NCBI RefSeq assembly: GCF_947172395.1
Contig: NC_069108.1
Span: 1,031,501-1,095,500, forward strand
Reading direction: 5' to 3'
DNA length: 64,000 bases
Source: Bicyclus anynana
Lineage: Eukaryota; Arthropoda; Insecta; Lepidoptera; Nymphalidae
Shown here: positions 1-9,842 of the stretch, in pieces
Position numbering within the stretch: position 1 is the first letter of the stretch
How the letters are laid out: each line of letters opens with the position of its first letter
Translations under genes and position numbers: made by a program
Notes under the pieces: model-generated
What the model saw: only the letters and a program-made list of their open reading frames with translations
Told to the model about the DNA's origin: nothing
The model's database searches: none

Positions 1-311
1 AATAGATAAGTTACTTACATTTATATTACACTTCACGTCGTACGTGCGAAAGAGATGGCAAGCTTTTTGCAGAGATCTTATTTCTTGCTTTTTATACAAC
101 AAAAAAAGAAAATACATCACCATTTCGGACTTGGAACAGTCAAGGCATGTCAGACGCGGCAATACGCGGGCAATCTCAGAAGGTTCTAACCTACTTAAAT
201 ATAAAGAATACTGCTATTATAATAGTATAGGGATGTGTATACAATGTGATATAGCATTCGGGCTCCCCGGCTTGTAGATATCAGATCTACCCGCAATTAT
301 AATTAACACAG

Positions 312-558
312 CAAAATTGACACTCACAAAACTTAGAATTTATAGGCAAGCCACAACTCAGTCCTCGTCTGCGCGGGACAGAGAACTATCCCCACACTAC
401 TCTTTATCCCCCCTACACTTATACCATGCTACCCCGCACCGCGCTGTAGTATCCAGGCTGAATACAAAACATTCTAAGCTCTACAAAATTGACACTCACA
501 AAACCTAGAATGTATACGCAAACCACAACTCAATCCTCGTCTGCGCGGGACAGAGAAC
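312..558. repeat. Pair of 75-bp direct repeats, 172 bp apart
   Basis: A block at 312-386 recurs at 484-558 with few differences. Both copies begin CAAAATTGACACTCACAAAA and end GCGCGGGACAGAGAAC. A shorter shared motif (CATTCTAA...CTACAA) precedes the second copy and follows it near 600, which suggests remnants of a longer tandem array with a period of about 172 bp. No coding potential is evident. Bases 1-311 show nothing recognisable. Confidence 0.7.
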
Positions 559-3500
559 GCACTAACCCCCCCTAAAACTTTCGCTCCCCTCTTCTAGAGC
601 ATTCTAAACACTACAAGCCGGGGTAGAAGTGTGCCGACCGGCAAGGAATGTGGCCGGCAAAGCTGCCGCATGCATTTAGCTCTACACTGCCGCTTGTCTT
701 TGCGTGGTACACGAAATAAAATGGCAAGTAATATACATGTCCAAGTACTATAAACACCATCACTAACTCCGCTAAGTTACAAGATATAACTCATCGGATA
801 GCAGGTACAGCAATGCCAATCATTGCGTACCTACCCTCAGTTTTTTTAAGTACTCAGATCATTACAATGGAGGACCAAGTCCTCGGGAGGAAAATTTCGA
901 CTTAAAAACTAGGAATTGCACAAACACAACCATCAATCGTCTTTTATTATAATAATAATCATTAATAGTTATTAATACTTTTCTAATCACAGAGAATATT
1001 AAGTTTCGAGTATTGCTTTTAGAGATTCCTAAACCTACGCTAATTTCAAATTAAGTATCTTCTTGCCCGACTCACATTATTCCAGTGGTCGAAACCAGCA
1101 TTGTATATCTATAGAATAAAACTGATAAATAATCGACTATTTCCACTCCAGTGTTAAATTCCAAAAATAAAATAAAAAAATAACCTTTTAATTGAAATCA
1201 ATGTCACATAGGGTTATTGTTTCAACAGTTTACGAATACCTAACAAAGACCATTGATTTAGTCATTAAGGGATATGAAACATTCCAGAATTAGACTGTAG
1301 TGACTCGCTTACAGACTGGAATGATGTGAACCGGACATTATTTATGGAAAACTAAATTTAAAGCCTTTTTGGGACAAGCATATAGGGATAAAAATAGCTT
1401 GTTGAGCGAACATATGCAAAGCTTCCCCTTTCTTCGCGTTACATTACAAACTTTCTGTTTCTAATACTGTTCTCGCGTCTCCTTTAATTACGTAAATCTA
1501 TTTTAAGCCACCGAATGGTTATTCCGTTGGCCGACTGATTTCTCAGAGCTATATTAAAAATACTTATGCAATATAATCAGATCATATCCGCTCCGAGCTT
1601 TTTAGATAATAATTAATTGAAATTAATGAATCATATTTATCTTTTAAAACAATTTTAATCTTGTATTATAATTTATGATGCCAAATCAAATGCCATTGCA
1701 CGCAATAATTACTTACATATAATTTTAATACTTCAGGTTCGCATTGAACATTTATTGATCGTAAAATTATTATCTTTATTCAGTAAGTGATACCATTAAA
1801 ACCTCTACTAAAAATACACTGGGTATCATAAAAATTTGAAAATATGAATAATCTGCACAAATAAACATTCGTTTACAGTGTGACCCTATTGCACTATTTA
1901 CACAATACACACTCGTATGACCAAGTGAGCAGCAGTTACAACAAAAAAAAAAAAACGATGCACTCAAGTGTGCATCTCTAACATCTCCAAAGAAAAACAT
2001 GTTCCTAGCGACGCAAAATGTGACGTATTAGGAATAAAAAAAGCGCATAAAAGCCGTTGTGTCAATGTAGGTCACTCTTCCTGAGCCAGCTACTTTCCAA
2101 ACAAAGAAAGATGTACAAGTAATATTCTACCTATCCACTGCAGCGCGCATTCAAAGAAACTCCCATTCAGCAGACGTTGCATTTTAATGGCATGCCAGTC
2201 GGAAACCTGCCAGCTTTAATATACGGAATAATGACAATTATATGCCAAACTACAATGGCCGGACGAAATAAAACCGAGAGCCTATGACAGGCAGACATAC
2301 CCCATTTTAGGAAGGCTGAAAGTTCGCCAATCATGGACAGTTATCAGGTTTAATCATTGGATTAAGGTTATTTGCCCTTGACAATCTTACCCTGTTGTCC
2401 CCCCAAGTATTGTCAGTTAGGAGTAAATAAAAAAAAAATACCTACGTGTGGTAGGTACAATATGTATGTTTTATTCCTCCGGTACTTATCTCATGCTTGA
2501 TGCGTTATTGAACTTTTGGTTTACAACCTTTTTGTCTCGATCGTCTCTGGTGTTCTAGATGAGATGCCCAAAGCGATTGCTTAAATAGCTTAAAATCTAA
2601 TACAGGTCTGGATTTAATTTTAGTTAGGTTGACAGTTGCACAATCAAGATATTGGCAGCTATTTCTAAAATAACCCACATTAAAAAAAAAACCGAGAACT
2701 ACGCGTCTGCTAGTATGAAAATAAAATAAGGGATTTTCGACATTTTTATTAGTGTAACATGCTGGACCCAATATGGTCGGTCTGCTTTGTGATCTTGATC
2801 GCCTACCGTAAGTATAGTTACTATATACGTGAATATCGTCTTCAAATCGATTAACGTGTCGGTCTGCTATATTGCTTCGTAGGTGCTAAGTTTTCCTACA
2901 TTTCTTTGGTCACGGCGGAGATTAGTTTGCATCGTGAAATCGGTGATATTGTATTTTGTTTTTGCTATTCAGATCATGTCCAAACAAACCTATAGCAAGA
3001 GCAGGAGCTGACAAACCTCAAGCCTTTCTAAAATGCAGTGCATCTAGCCATTGCTGGCACGCGGTCCATAACATCTCTTACTGGATAATATTTTAGTTCT
3101 ATAAAAATATAAAACACGCTCTAAGTTAGTATACTAATAAAGTAAACTGTTAATTATGTTGGCAAAATAGTAATAAGTACCTTTTTAGCGCTCCGTATTT
3201 GTCGTCATTAATAAACATTGTTGTCTGTTAGTCTGTATGTCACAGGACACGATTCCTCTGAAACGCGTGAAGGCATCAAGTTATTATTAAATTCGCCTGT
3301 CTGCAGGCATAGAGCTGTGAAAAAATATAAAATTTTTAGTTTACTTCATGCGCTATTCAAATTTTCACTATTAGTACAGACTAGTATGTCTTTAAACAAA
3401 TGACCTACACGTTTGAATGAAATATGTTAAAACATACCCTTTTGTTGCATCGGAGTAAAAATCATTTTTGTATTTTCAAATAGAATTGCGCCTGACTACC

Positions 3501-3940
3501 ATAAAGCATTGATGAGTCTATAAATTATTAATTTATTTAATCACTTCAAGCATAGTGGCATTATATTCAGTTCCCCAAAAAAATAAAGAAGGCTCATCAC
3601 AACTTTACAGGCGTCACTTATAAATAGGGGGTAAAACGATAATTTTCATTTTCAAATGGCGCCCAACCAGGGGCTATGGGTCCAGGCATAGACAAGCGGC
3701 AACTACAGCTACCTTATACTTAGCTTATTGTCATATACACTCCGTGTTAGTGTCGCATTCCCTTACAACTGCTAACTAAACTAAAATACGCACTAAAGGA
3801 CCACCATGGGCGACAACCATCGCAAAAACCATCAAAACCGCGTTTTTGTGGCTTAAAATTATTTTTTAGAATGGAACTGCTTGCTTCTACTAGGCCTCAA
3901 TAGAGAAATGGAATTAGGATATTAAAATTAGGAAATTATG
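559..3940. other. AT-rich sequence without a recognised gene
   Basis: Only short ORFs without family resemblance occur here, together with A/T homopolymer runs (for example near 1940 and 2430). No splice-bounded coding exon, SINE head or terminal inverted repeat was recognised. It lies 3' of the minus-strand Rbp6-like gene. Confidence 0.5.
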
Positions 3941-3943
3941 GCT

Positions 3944-4255
3944 ACGTTACAAAAGTATAGTTCTCAAAAGCGAGTTTCCAGCTAGACAATTCTTGCCAAG
4001 TGTAAACGGGTTAAGTTACAGAAGGAGAGTCCTCGAATGCCAGCGATTCTCTAGCTAGGCAATTATTGCCAAGTATAATCAGGCTACGTTACAAAATAAG
4101 CGAGTTTCTACTATACTAATGATGCCAAGTGTAAATAGGCTACGTCACAAAAGGAGAGTCCTTGAATGCCAGTGAGTTTCTAACTGGACAATTATTGCCA
4201 AGTGAATACAGGCCACAAAAGTAGAAACCTCAAATGCCAGCGAGTTTTGGCAATC
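3944..4255. repeat. Degenerate tandem repeat of about 73 bp, 4-5 copies
   Basis: Successive units share the ordered motifs GAGAGTCCTCGAATGCCAG, CGAGTTTCTAGCTAGACAAT, TATTGCCAAGTGTAAA and AGGCTACGTTACAAAA. Complete or partial units start near 3944, 4020, 4093, 4150 and 4215, with internal deletions. This is a minisatellite with diverged copies. Confidence 0.75.
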
Positions 4256-5540
4256 ATCGCGTAGTAATGATGGAAGTTTCGCTGTTTGAAAATACGAGTG
4301 ATTTGTTAAAATATCTCGAATGAGATTCTCGGCAGACCATTGTTTACGCAAATCGAGACACGAATGCGTGTATTGATTTAAGAGTTCTTGCCAGTACTGT
4401 AAACATTTTAGATGAGTATCATTGCTACTAGAATTCTTTCGAGTTTTTAATCGTGTGTGAATAATTGCGGTTATTTTTCGAAAAAGTGTCTTGTCTTTAA
4501 AATAATATAATACTTAAAAACACATTAGTTTCGACATGAAACTTTATAAAACAGCCTCCTATAAAACAGTAATATGCGAGATATCACTTTATTGCAGCAA
4601 AGAGGCCATTTTGTAAGTTTGGTTCACCTATCTATCTGTTCCAGTGAATCCGGGTCAAACAAGCGAAAAATCATTCCCCGAGCTTTTATATCTGCCACAG
4701 AGTTCCAGAAATTTTTGCAATAAAAGGAATTAATGGGGCCGTAAAATTCGGAGGAGTTCTAATCTGAAATGCTCAAAACGATCGGTTTTGATGGTTTACT
4801 CTCACAGTGTGTCGAGGCGAGCGACTTTCGACCACACTGCAATACGTTTAAGATATATTATCGCTTGCATTCGACGGACACGTGTGTGATATGGCGGGGC
4901 ATCGCAGTGATTGCAGCGTTTTTCGAGGTTTATTCAGTCGAGCCTCTTTGTTTGACGCTTTGTTTAAAAAAGATATATACATATATACGATATATACCAT
5001 ACAATATAATCTTGTATATGCGTAGAGTTGAAGAATCACTGGGTACGGTACCTGATACTGGGAATATCCATATAAGGAATAATCCTTATATGGTCATATG
5101 TAATTTATTTTTCATTGTGATATTGTAGATGATCAAAATATAGAAGATGTAATTTTCCATTTGCAAGAGTATTTCAGTGAAATGTCATGTCTTTTCTCTT
5201 TATAGACAACAAAACAGTATACATATATATAATATGTAAGTATGTAATCTATAGTTTTTAACAGTCCAAAGCAAGATAAACTATCATATATACTCGTAGT
5301 ATATACAAATATTGTTTGCATGTTAAATAAATATAGGAAACATTATTTTTAAATAGTAAATTAAGTATAAATTTTAAATTTCTAATATGTAGTAAATATA
5401 AATAAAGAAAACCTCAAAACACACCGCAATCCATGGGGTCCATACGTCATACAAATACATACTACAACTCCATACATAAAAAATACATTCATACAATGCA
5501 GTAATAATGATTGCTTTCGAGTTAGATATGTATGAGTGAG
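4256..5540. other. AT-rich sequence, no gene recognised
   Basis: The longest ORF here (4769-5128, plus strand) resembles no family I know and runs into simple AT/TATA sequence after 4960. The stretch is possibly distal 3' UTR or intergenic DNA of the minus-strand gene. Confidence 0.4.
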
Positions 5541-5652
5541 CCGCGACGCCGCGTGACGTGCGCGTCATATGTCTGACGCTGACGTGACGCTGTTTGAGTC
5601 ACATTCTGACGTGACACTAATTGCGTCACGACCGTGTGACGTTGCTTTGACA
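5541..5652. promoter_or_regulatory. Cluster of TGACG (CRE/ATF-like) motifs with one AP-1-like site
   Basis: Eight TGACG/CGTCA pentamers occur between 5554 and 5641, plus one TGAGTCA (5595-5601). The cluster sits in otherwise very AT-rich DNA. A full palindromic TGACGTCA follows at 5869-5876 and a GACGTCACGTCACG string at 6467-6480. These are the core motifs of bZIP (CREB/ATF, AP-1/CNC) factors. Function is inferred from motif density only; a decayed short tandem repeat is the alternative. Confidence 0.4.
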
Positions 5653-6897
5653 GATATATACGTTTTACATATATTACGGTTGACATACACATTAATTGTT
5701 AGCGTATTTTAGTTTGTTCATCTATAAATATTATCTTGATGTTTGTTTTTGTTAACATAAACATATATACACCAAAAAACAATGTTTATTTGGCGTATAT
5801 ATATGTTGATTGATGTATATGTTGTTGATATCGTACGTATATCTTAGTTATACATAGGTATAATTGATTGACGTCACATTATATTATTTAGTATGTAGTA
5901 TTAAGTCGGTTTTAGTATACGTATATCCAACTTATGGTTTATGGTATTTTGAAAAAAGTCTGCTATATGCAAACCAAAACAGGTCTGATGTTGATATTAA
6001 TGTTCATTTGTAAATATTTAGAGGTGGCTTTTTACTTTTCATTATACAGGTATTTTAGTTTCAATATCGTGTGTGCCTACTTACTTTTACGTATATTTAT
6101 GAATTATATATATACCGAAGAATGTATGTATTGACTTGAAAATTCAGGGAAATATAAGTTTTTCCCGGAATTTTTAGGTGTGGGTTTATACTTTCCCATT
6201 CCATAAGTGACAGTGGTTAGGTATTATTATTATTTATGACAGTAAAACGAATAATGACCTTTTGTTTTTGAAAACAATAATAATGTATATGACTTTGTAT
6301 TCAAAGTCAACTAGCACAGTTAACAAAAAAAGTTGTCAGAAGATTTGGCACAATTTGAATATATTTTTTTTTCATATAAATGGCACGAAATTTTAATACT
6401 GATTCGAGTACGTATATATTCGTTATTTAGTATATATAGTAGTTATAAAATATGTAATATATTATAGACGTCACGTCACGCGGCGTAATAATGTACGCAA
6501 TTTTAATAAATTATTTATAAAAAATACAATACAGAGCTGCATGAGATTCTCCTCACAACTATACGCTACAAATAATTAAGAATAATAATAATAATATCGC
6601 CTGCGAGCGTGCATTAACTATATTAAAAACTACATTACAAAACCAAGACACAAACATAAGTACGCACTAGTAAGACAAAAAAAAAACTTTTTTTTTTTCG
6701 TTTCTCTAAGTATATATATCGAGGACAAACTAAATTATCTGAGATCTTCGCCTTAATTAGTTATTTAGTAAAAAAAAAAAATGCGTATCTTTGCTTCGGG
6801 CCGCCGGGGACCAAAAAATATTGCTTCGAGAAAATTGACCTTAAACCTACGACGATGAGCCTTGGAGTTTGACGAGCCGGACCCTCAGGGTCATCTT
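5653..6897. other. Very AT-rich stretch, no gene
   Basis: It contains an imperfect inverted repeat around 5765-5808 (ATATATACACCAA against TTGGCGTATATATAT), a CRE palindrome at 5869, an AAT microsatellite near 6580 and A/T runs near 6680 and 6770. ORFs here are short and low-complexity. Confidence 0.5.
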
Positions 6898-7589
6898 GTA
6901 CCTCAGTGTACCACTCAAATATTAAGTCACTACACTGTTTTTCATCGTATTTTCATTTTTGCAATCATCTAACATTGTGTTTTCAACGAAATTACTTAAT
7001 TATCGTCATTTTACGTAAAATGGCATTAGTAAATAGTTAGTTTAGTTGCAAATAGTGACGTTTTTTCAACTAAAAAACGTTATTTCGTTGGAATAATCGT
7101 ACAACAAAATATCACAGCCACTTGATGTAAAATGGTGTAATCAAGATCCTTTGTTTTTTTTTACAAAAAATATTTACCATATCTTTTTAAATATGACCAA
7201 TATTCCCCTCCAAATAGTCGAAAAAGACTGTGTTATTAGGAGGTACGACAATATACCGACGATCGAGGATCGAACGATCACCTCTCGGTGATGAATCTGA
7301 CTCCTTTACAACTGAGCTATTGAGGCCATTTCGTTTAAATAACTATATTATGTTGCAACAAGTGACTGTGATACTTTGATGTACAAATATTTCAACGAAA
7401 TTAAGTAAATAATGATTTTTAGTTAAAATAACGCCACTATTTGCTACTACCACTATGGTCGCCATTTTACGTAAAATGGCGATAATTAAGTAATTTCGTT
7501 GAAAACACAATGTTAGATGATTGCAAAAACGAAAATACGATGACAAACGATGTAGTGAGTCATTATGTGAGTGGTACACTGAGATACAA
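6898..7589. mobile_element. Long-TIR MITE, family 1, copy 1 (SINE nested in its centre)
   Basis: The two ends are inverted copies of each other over more than 200 bp. The left end reads TTGTACCTCAGTGTACC and the right end GGTACACTGAGATACAA. Matching internal blocks include TTTCAACGAAATTACTTAAT and TTTTACGTAAAATGGC. A tRNA-related SINE (7196-7330) sits between the arms. Two further copies lie at 21147 and 47494. There is no transposase ORF, so it is non-autonomous. Confidence 0.8.
7196..7330 (-). mobile_element. tRNA-derived SINE (family D)
   Basis: On the minus strand it starts GCCTCAATAGCTCAGTTGTA (A-box-like) and carries CGTTCGATCCTCG (B-box-like) about 40 nt later, then a body ending near AAATATGACCAATATTCCCC. 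A related copy is at 60772-60916. It lies inside a MITE and so inserted later. Confidence 0.7.
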
Positions 7590-8108
7590 CAACACTGCAG
7601 GCCGAAAACAATCGTATAGGAACTGTTTGGAGAGAAAACAAACGGGCTGCGAGCGGGTCGCGGGTGGTCGTGGGCGCCCCGACGCGTCGAGTAGGGTTTG
7701 GCTACTTAGTGAAACTAAAATCACCCGACAAATTAAAAAAAAAAACCATTTAACCCTTCAAGTGACACTAATTTTTTTAGTCTGTGCAAAGTATATCGCT
7801 CGACGAGACACTGTAGGTCTATTCTGTAATGATATTTTTATAACACGCTACTTAGGAATTCACATATATCTCTCTCTGTCTAACACGATGCTAAAGAATG
7901 AGAAAGATATTAGGTGATTTATAAAAATACCAAACATTGTTACAGAATAGCGCTACTGAAGAGGCGGAAGTCAAGTAATATTTATTGACGACCCGCCCGT
8001 GGAGTTTCGACAGTTGACGGGTTTAAAATATAAAAAAAAATTAAATTGCAAGTATCAAACTGAGTTGTTCCAATATTTGCACTATAATTTTGGGAACGCC
8101 CTCCAAAA
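7590..8108. other. No gene recognised; GC-rich patch at 7640-7690
   Basis: A short GC-rich stretch (GGGCTGCGAGCGGGTCGCGG and neighbours) lies inside otherwise AT-rich DNA. On the minus strand this should be the 3' flank or 3' UTR of the Rbp6-like gene. TTTATT at 7981-7986 would be an AATAAA poly(A) hexamer on that strand, but its use is unproven. Confidence 0.35.
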
Positions 8109-8262
8109 TTGAAGTAAAACTTCTTTACGCACGCTCGACTTCAGGAGTATAAGGTGAATACGTTACGAAATTAGTAATCGGATGCGTGCTGCCCATGCAT
8201 TATGAAACCGAACACAATTAGTCGGAATCTTTAATCTTTTTGTAAAAGAAGTTTCACTTCAA
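8109..8262. mobile_element. 154-bp MITE with about 21-bp TIRs, family 3
   Basis: The left end TTGAAGTAAAACTTCTTTAC pairs with the right end GTAAAAGAAGTTTCACTTCAA with one or two mismatches. Internal sequence (GAATACGTTACGAAAT, GTAATCGG) recurs at 48967-49060, where the right end is missing. It starts about 100 bp beyond the Rbp6-like stop codon, so it is likely transcribed as part of the 3' UTR. Confidence 0.7.
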
Positions 8263-8362
8263 CCGTTTTTTTTAATTTGCCGGGCATTTATAGCCTGTAC
8301 AATCAGCCAAACACTAGTCGCGGTGGGCGACACGCACACGCGCAGAGCGTGGTCGTGGGCGC

Positions 8363-9028
8363 TTAGATGTACATGGGCACGCCGTACATGGCGCCCCAGT
8401 CGACGCCCTGGAACGACGACATATCAACCCCCGCTAGGGAGTACGCCGCACCGAACTGCGGCACAGCGGGCGCTGGTGCCGGCGCGGGCGGCGCGACCAG
8501 CGTCGGCGCGGCAGTCGGGAGAGCGTACGGCGCGTACCGGTACGCGTGAGCCGTCGGCACCGCTCCAACCCCCCCGTAAACCAACCCACGCCCCGGTCGC
8601 AACACCAGCCTTTTACCCAACGCCAACGGAGCCGCCGCGACCGCCTCCTTCGGCTGAGCGCGCTTACACTCGACCTTCTTATTCTTCACCGTGTGGAAGT
8701 GTATGTCACACACGCGCTCCACAGCCTCCTCAGAGTGGAAGGTCACAAACCCAAAGCCGCGGTGGCGTTTGGTCTGCTGATCCATCAGCATCACAGCGTC
8801 TTCGACGGGGCCGAACTGGGCGAAGTACGCGCGCACTTCGTCAGCCGAGGTGTCCTGTCCAACACCGCCCACGAAGATCTTCTTGGTCTTGGCGGGTTTG
8901 GGCGCGCTCTTGGGCGTGGCGTGCTTGGGGTCGATGCGCTTGCCGTCCAGCGTGTGCACGGGGACGGCCAGCACCTTGTCGACGGAGGCCGCCTCCTGGA
9001 ACGTGATGAAGCCGAAGCCGCGCGAGCG
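8363..9028 (-). CDS. Rbp6: Rbp6/Musashi-type RNA-binding protein, terminal coding exon
   Basis: This exon codes for the second half of RRM1, all of RRM2 and the C-terminal tail of a Musashi-family post-transcriptional regulator, which binds 3' UTRs of target mRNAs. The acceptor CGCGCAG ends at 9029. Phase 0 joins exactly to the exon ending at 14191, rebuilding DPVTQ-RSRGFGFITF. Seen here are the RNP1 of RRM1 (RGFGFITF), then a basic linker, then RRM2 with RNP2 IFVGGV (exon residues 51-56) and RNP1 RGFGFVTF (90-97). An Ala/Pro-rich tail ends MSSFQGVDWGAMYGVPMYI, followed by TAA. The TLDGKRIDPKHATPK and KNKKVECKRAQPKEAV segments are hallmark Musashi/Rbp6 sequence. The exon is strongly GC-rich against AT-rich surroundings. 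One uninterrupted exon carrying this much of the protein is notable. The ORF continues open to 9073 across the acceptor, but that part is intron. Confidence 0.93.
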   Translation of the reverse strand, partial: RSRGFGFITFQEAASVDKVLAVPVHTLDGKRIDPKHATPKSAPKPAKTKKIFVGGVGQDTSADEVRAYFAQFGPVEDAVMLMDQQTKRHRGFGFVTFHSEEAVERVCDIHFHTVKNKKVECKRAQPKEAVAAAPLALGKRLVLRPGRGLVYGGVGAVPTAHAYRYAPYALPTAAPTLVAPPAPAPAPAVPQFGAAYSLAGVDMSSFQGVDWGAMYGVPMYI

Positions 9029-9210
9029 CTGCGCGCGGCAACACTCAGTCAGCCGCTCGGGGAGGGCACGCATGCAAACATTTCTGCGGGTACTTCGATA
9101 TTATTTTTTTGCGGGTACTTTGACAAAACTTCACGACAGATACGAGGAAACTAACTGAAACTATTAGTGTTTAAATCGAAAAGAAATAGAATAAAACCCC
9201 TTCTGAGTAT

Positions 9211-9386
9211 TCATCATCATCATTATCAACCCATATTCGGCTCACTGTTGAGCTCGAGACTCCTCAGAATGAGAAGGATTAGGCCAAAAGTCCACCACGC
9301 TGGCCCAATGCGATGGGCAGACTTCATACAAATAGAGAATTAAGAAAATTCTCTAGTATGCAGGTTTCCATTGGGCTATCACCGCT
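9211..9386 (-). mobile_element. SINE family B, internally deleted
   Basis: The plus strand shows (CAT)n then CCCATATTCGGCTCACTG, the signature tail of SINE family B in reverse. It continues to CAGGTTTCC, then jumps directly to the head ATTGGGCTATCACC, so the central region is lost. Confidence 0.8.
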
Positions 9387-9527
9387 TCTTAATATTACAT
9401 TACTATTTTGTTTTTACTTTAAAGTTACTAGATGGAGCTACTTGTGAAGTGACTATAGACAATACACTAGTCTATTGATACAAACTTATCTATTAACATC
9501 AAATGTCTTCGAACTTTGCCTTGCGTT

Positions 9528-9785
9528 TGCATCATCTCCTTTACCTTATTCCACTAAAATGGTGTCGGCAAAATAGGTCAATCCCCTCCATTTGCCGCTA
9601 TCACTCGTCAACTGATCCACTCCCTTTACACACATGTCCTCTTTCACACACTCCAAACATCTCTTCTTTGGCATTCCTCTCCGCAATACATGTCTATACT
9701 AAGCTAACCTTCTACTCCTCAATTTTTCTGTCACTGGCATCACTTTCAGACTTCCTCTTATACATTTATTCCTTATTTTATCAAT
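9528..9785 (-). pseudogene. RTE-like LINE ORF2 C-terminal relic
   Basis: Minus-strand translation gives GSLKVMPVTEKLRSRRL followed after a stop by YRHVLRRGMPKKRCLECV and KEDMCVKGVDQLTSDSGKW. This is the C-terminal region found in RTE-type and related insect LINE polyproteins (RGRPKKRW-type motif, KEDM, DRGEW-like). It is short, carries an in-frame stop and is certainly non-functional. The family is assigned from motif memory. A possibly related scrap begins near 42645. Confidence 0.65.
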
Positions 9786-9842
9786 TCTTGTCACGCAAAT
9801 CCAACTCAACATACGCCTTTAGTTCCCTTTCATACCACTAAT

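Noticed and set aside
4769..5128. 119-codon plus-strand ORF as a gene
   Set aside because: No family resemblance, no splice context, and it degenerates into TATA-type simple sequence.
7510..7917. 135-codon plus-strand ORF
   Set aside because: It begins inside the MITE arm and runs through poly-A-rich sequence; it is a chance ORF.
8323..9154. Long plus-strand ORFs across 8323-9154
   Set aside because: They are antisense to the GC-rich Rbp6-like exon, have Arg/Pro-rich composition typical of shadow frames and match no family.
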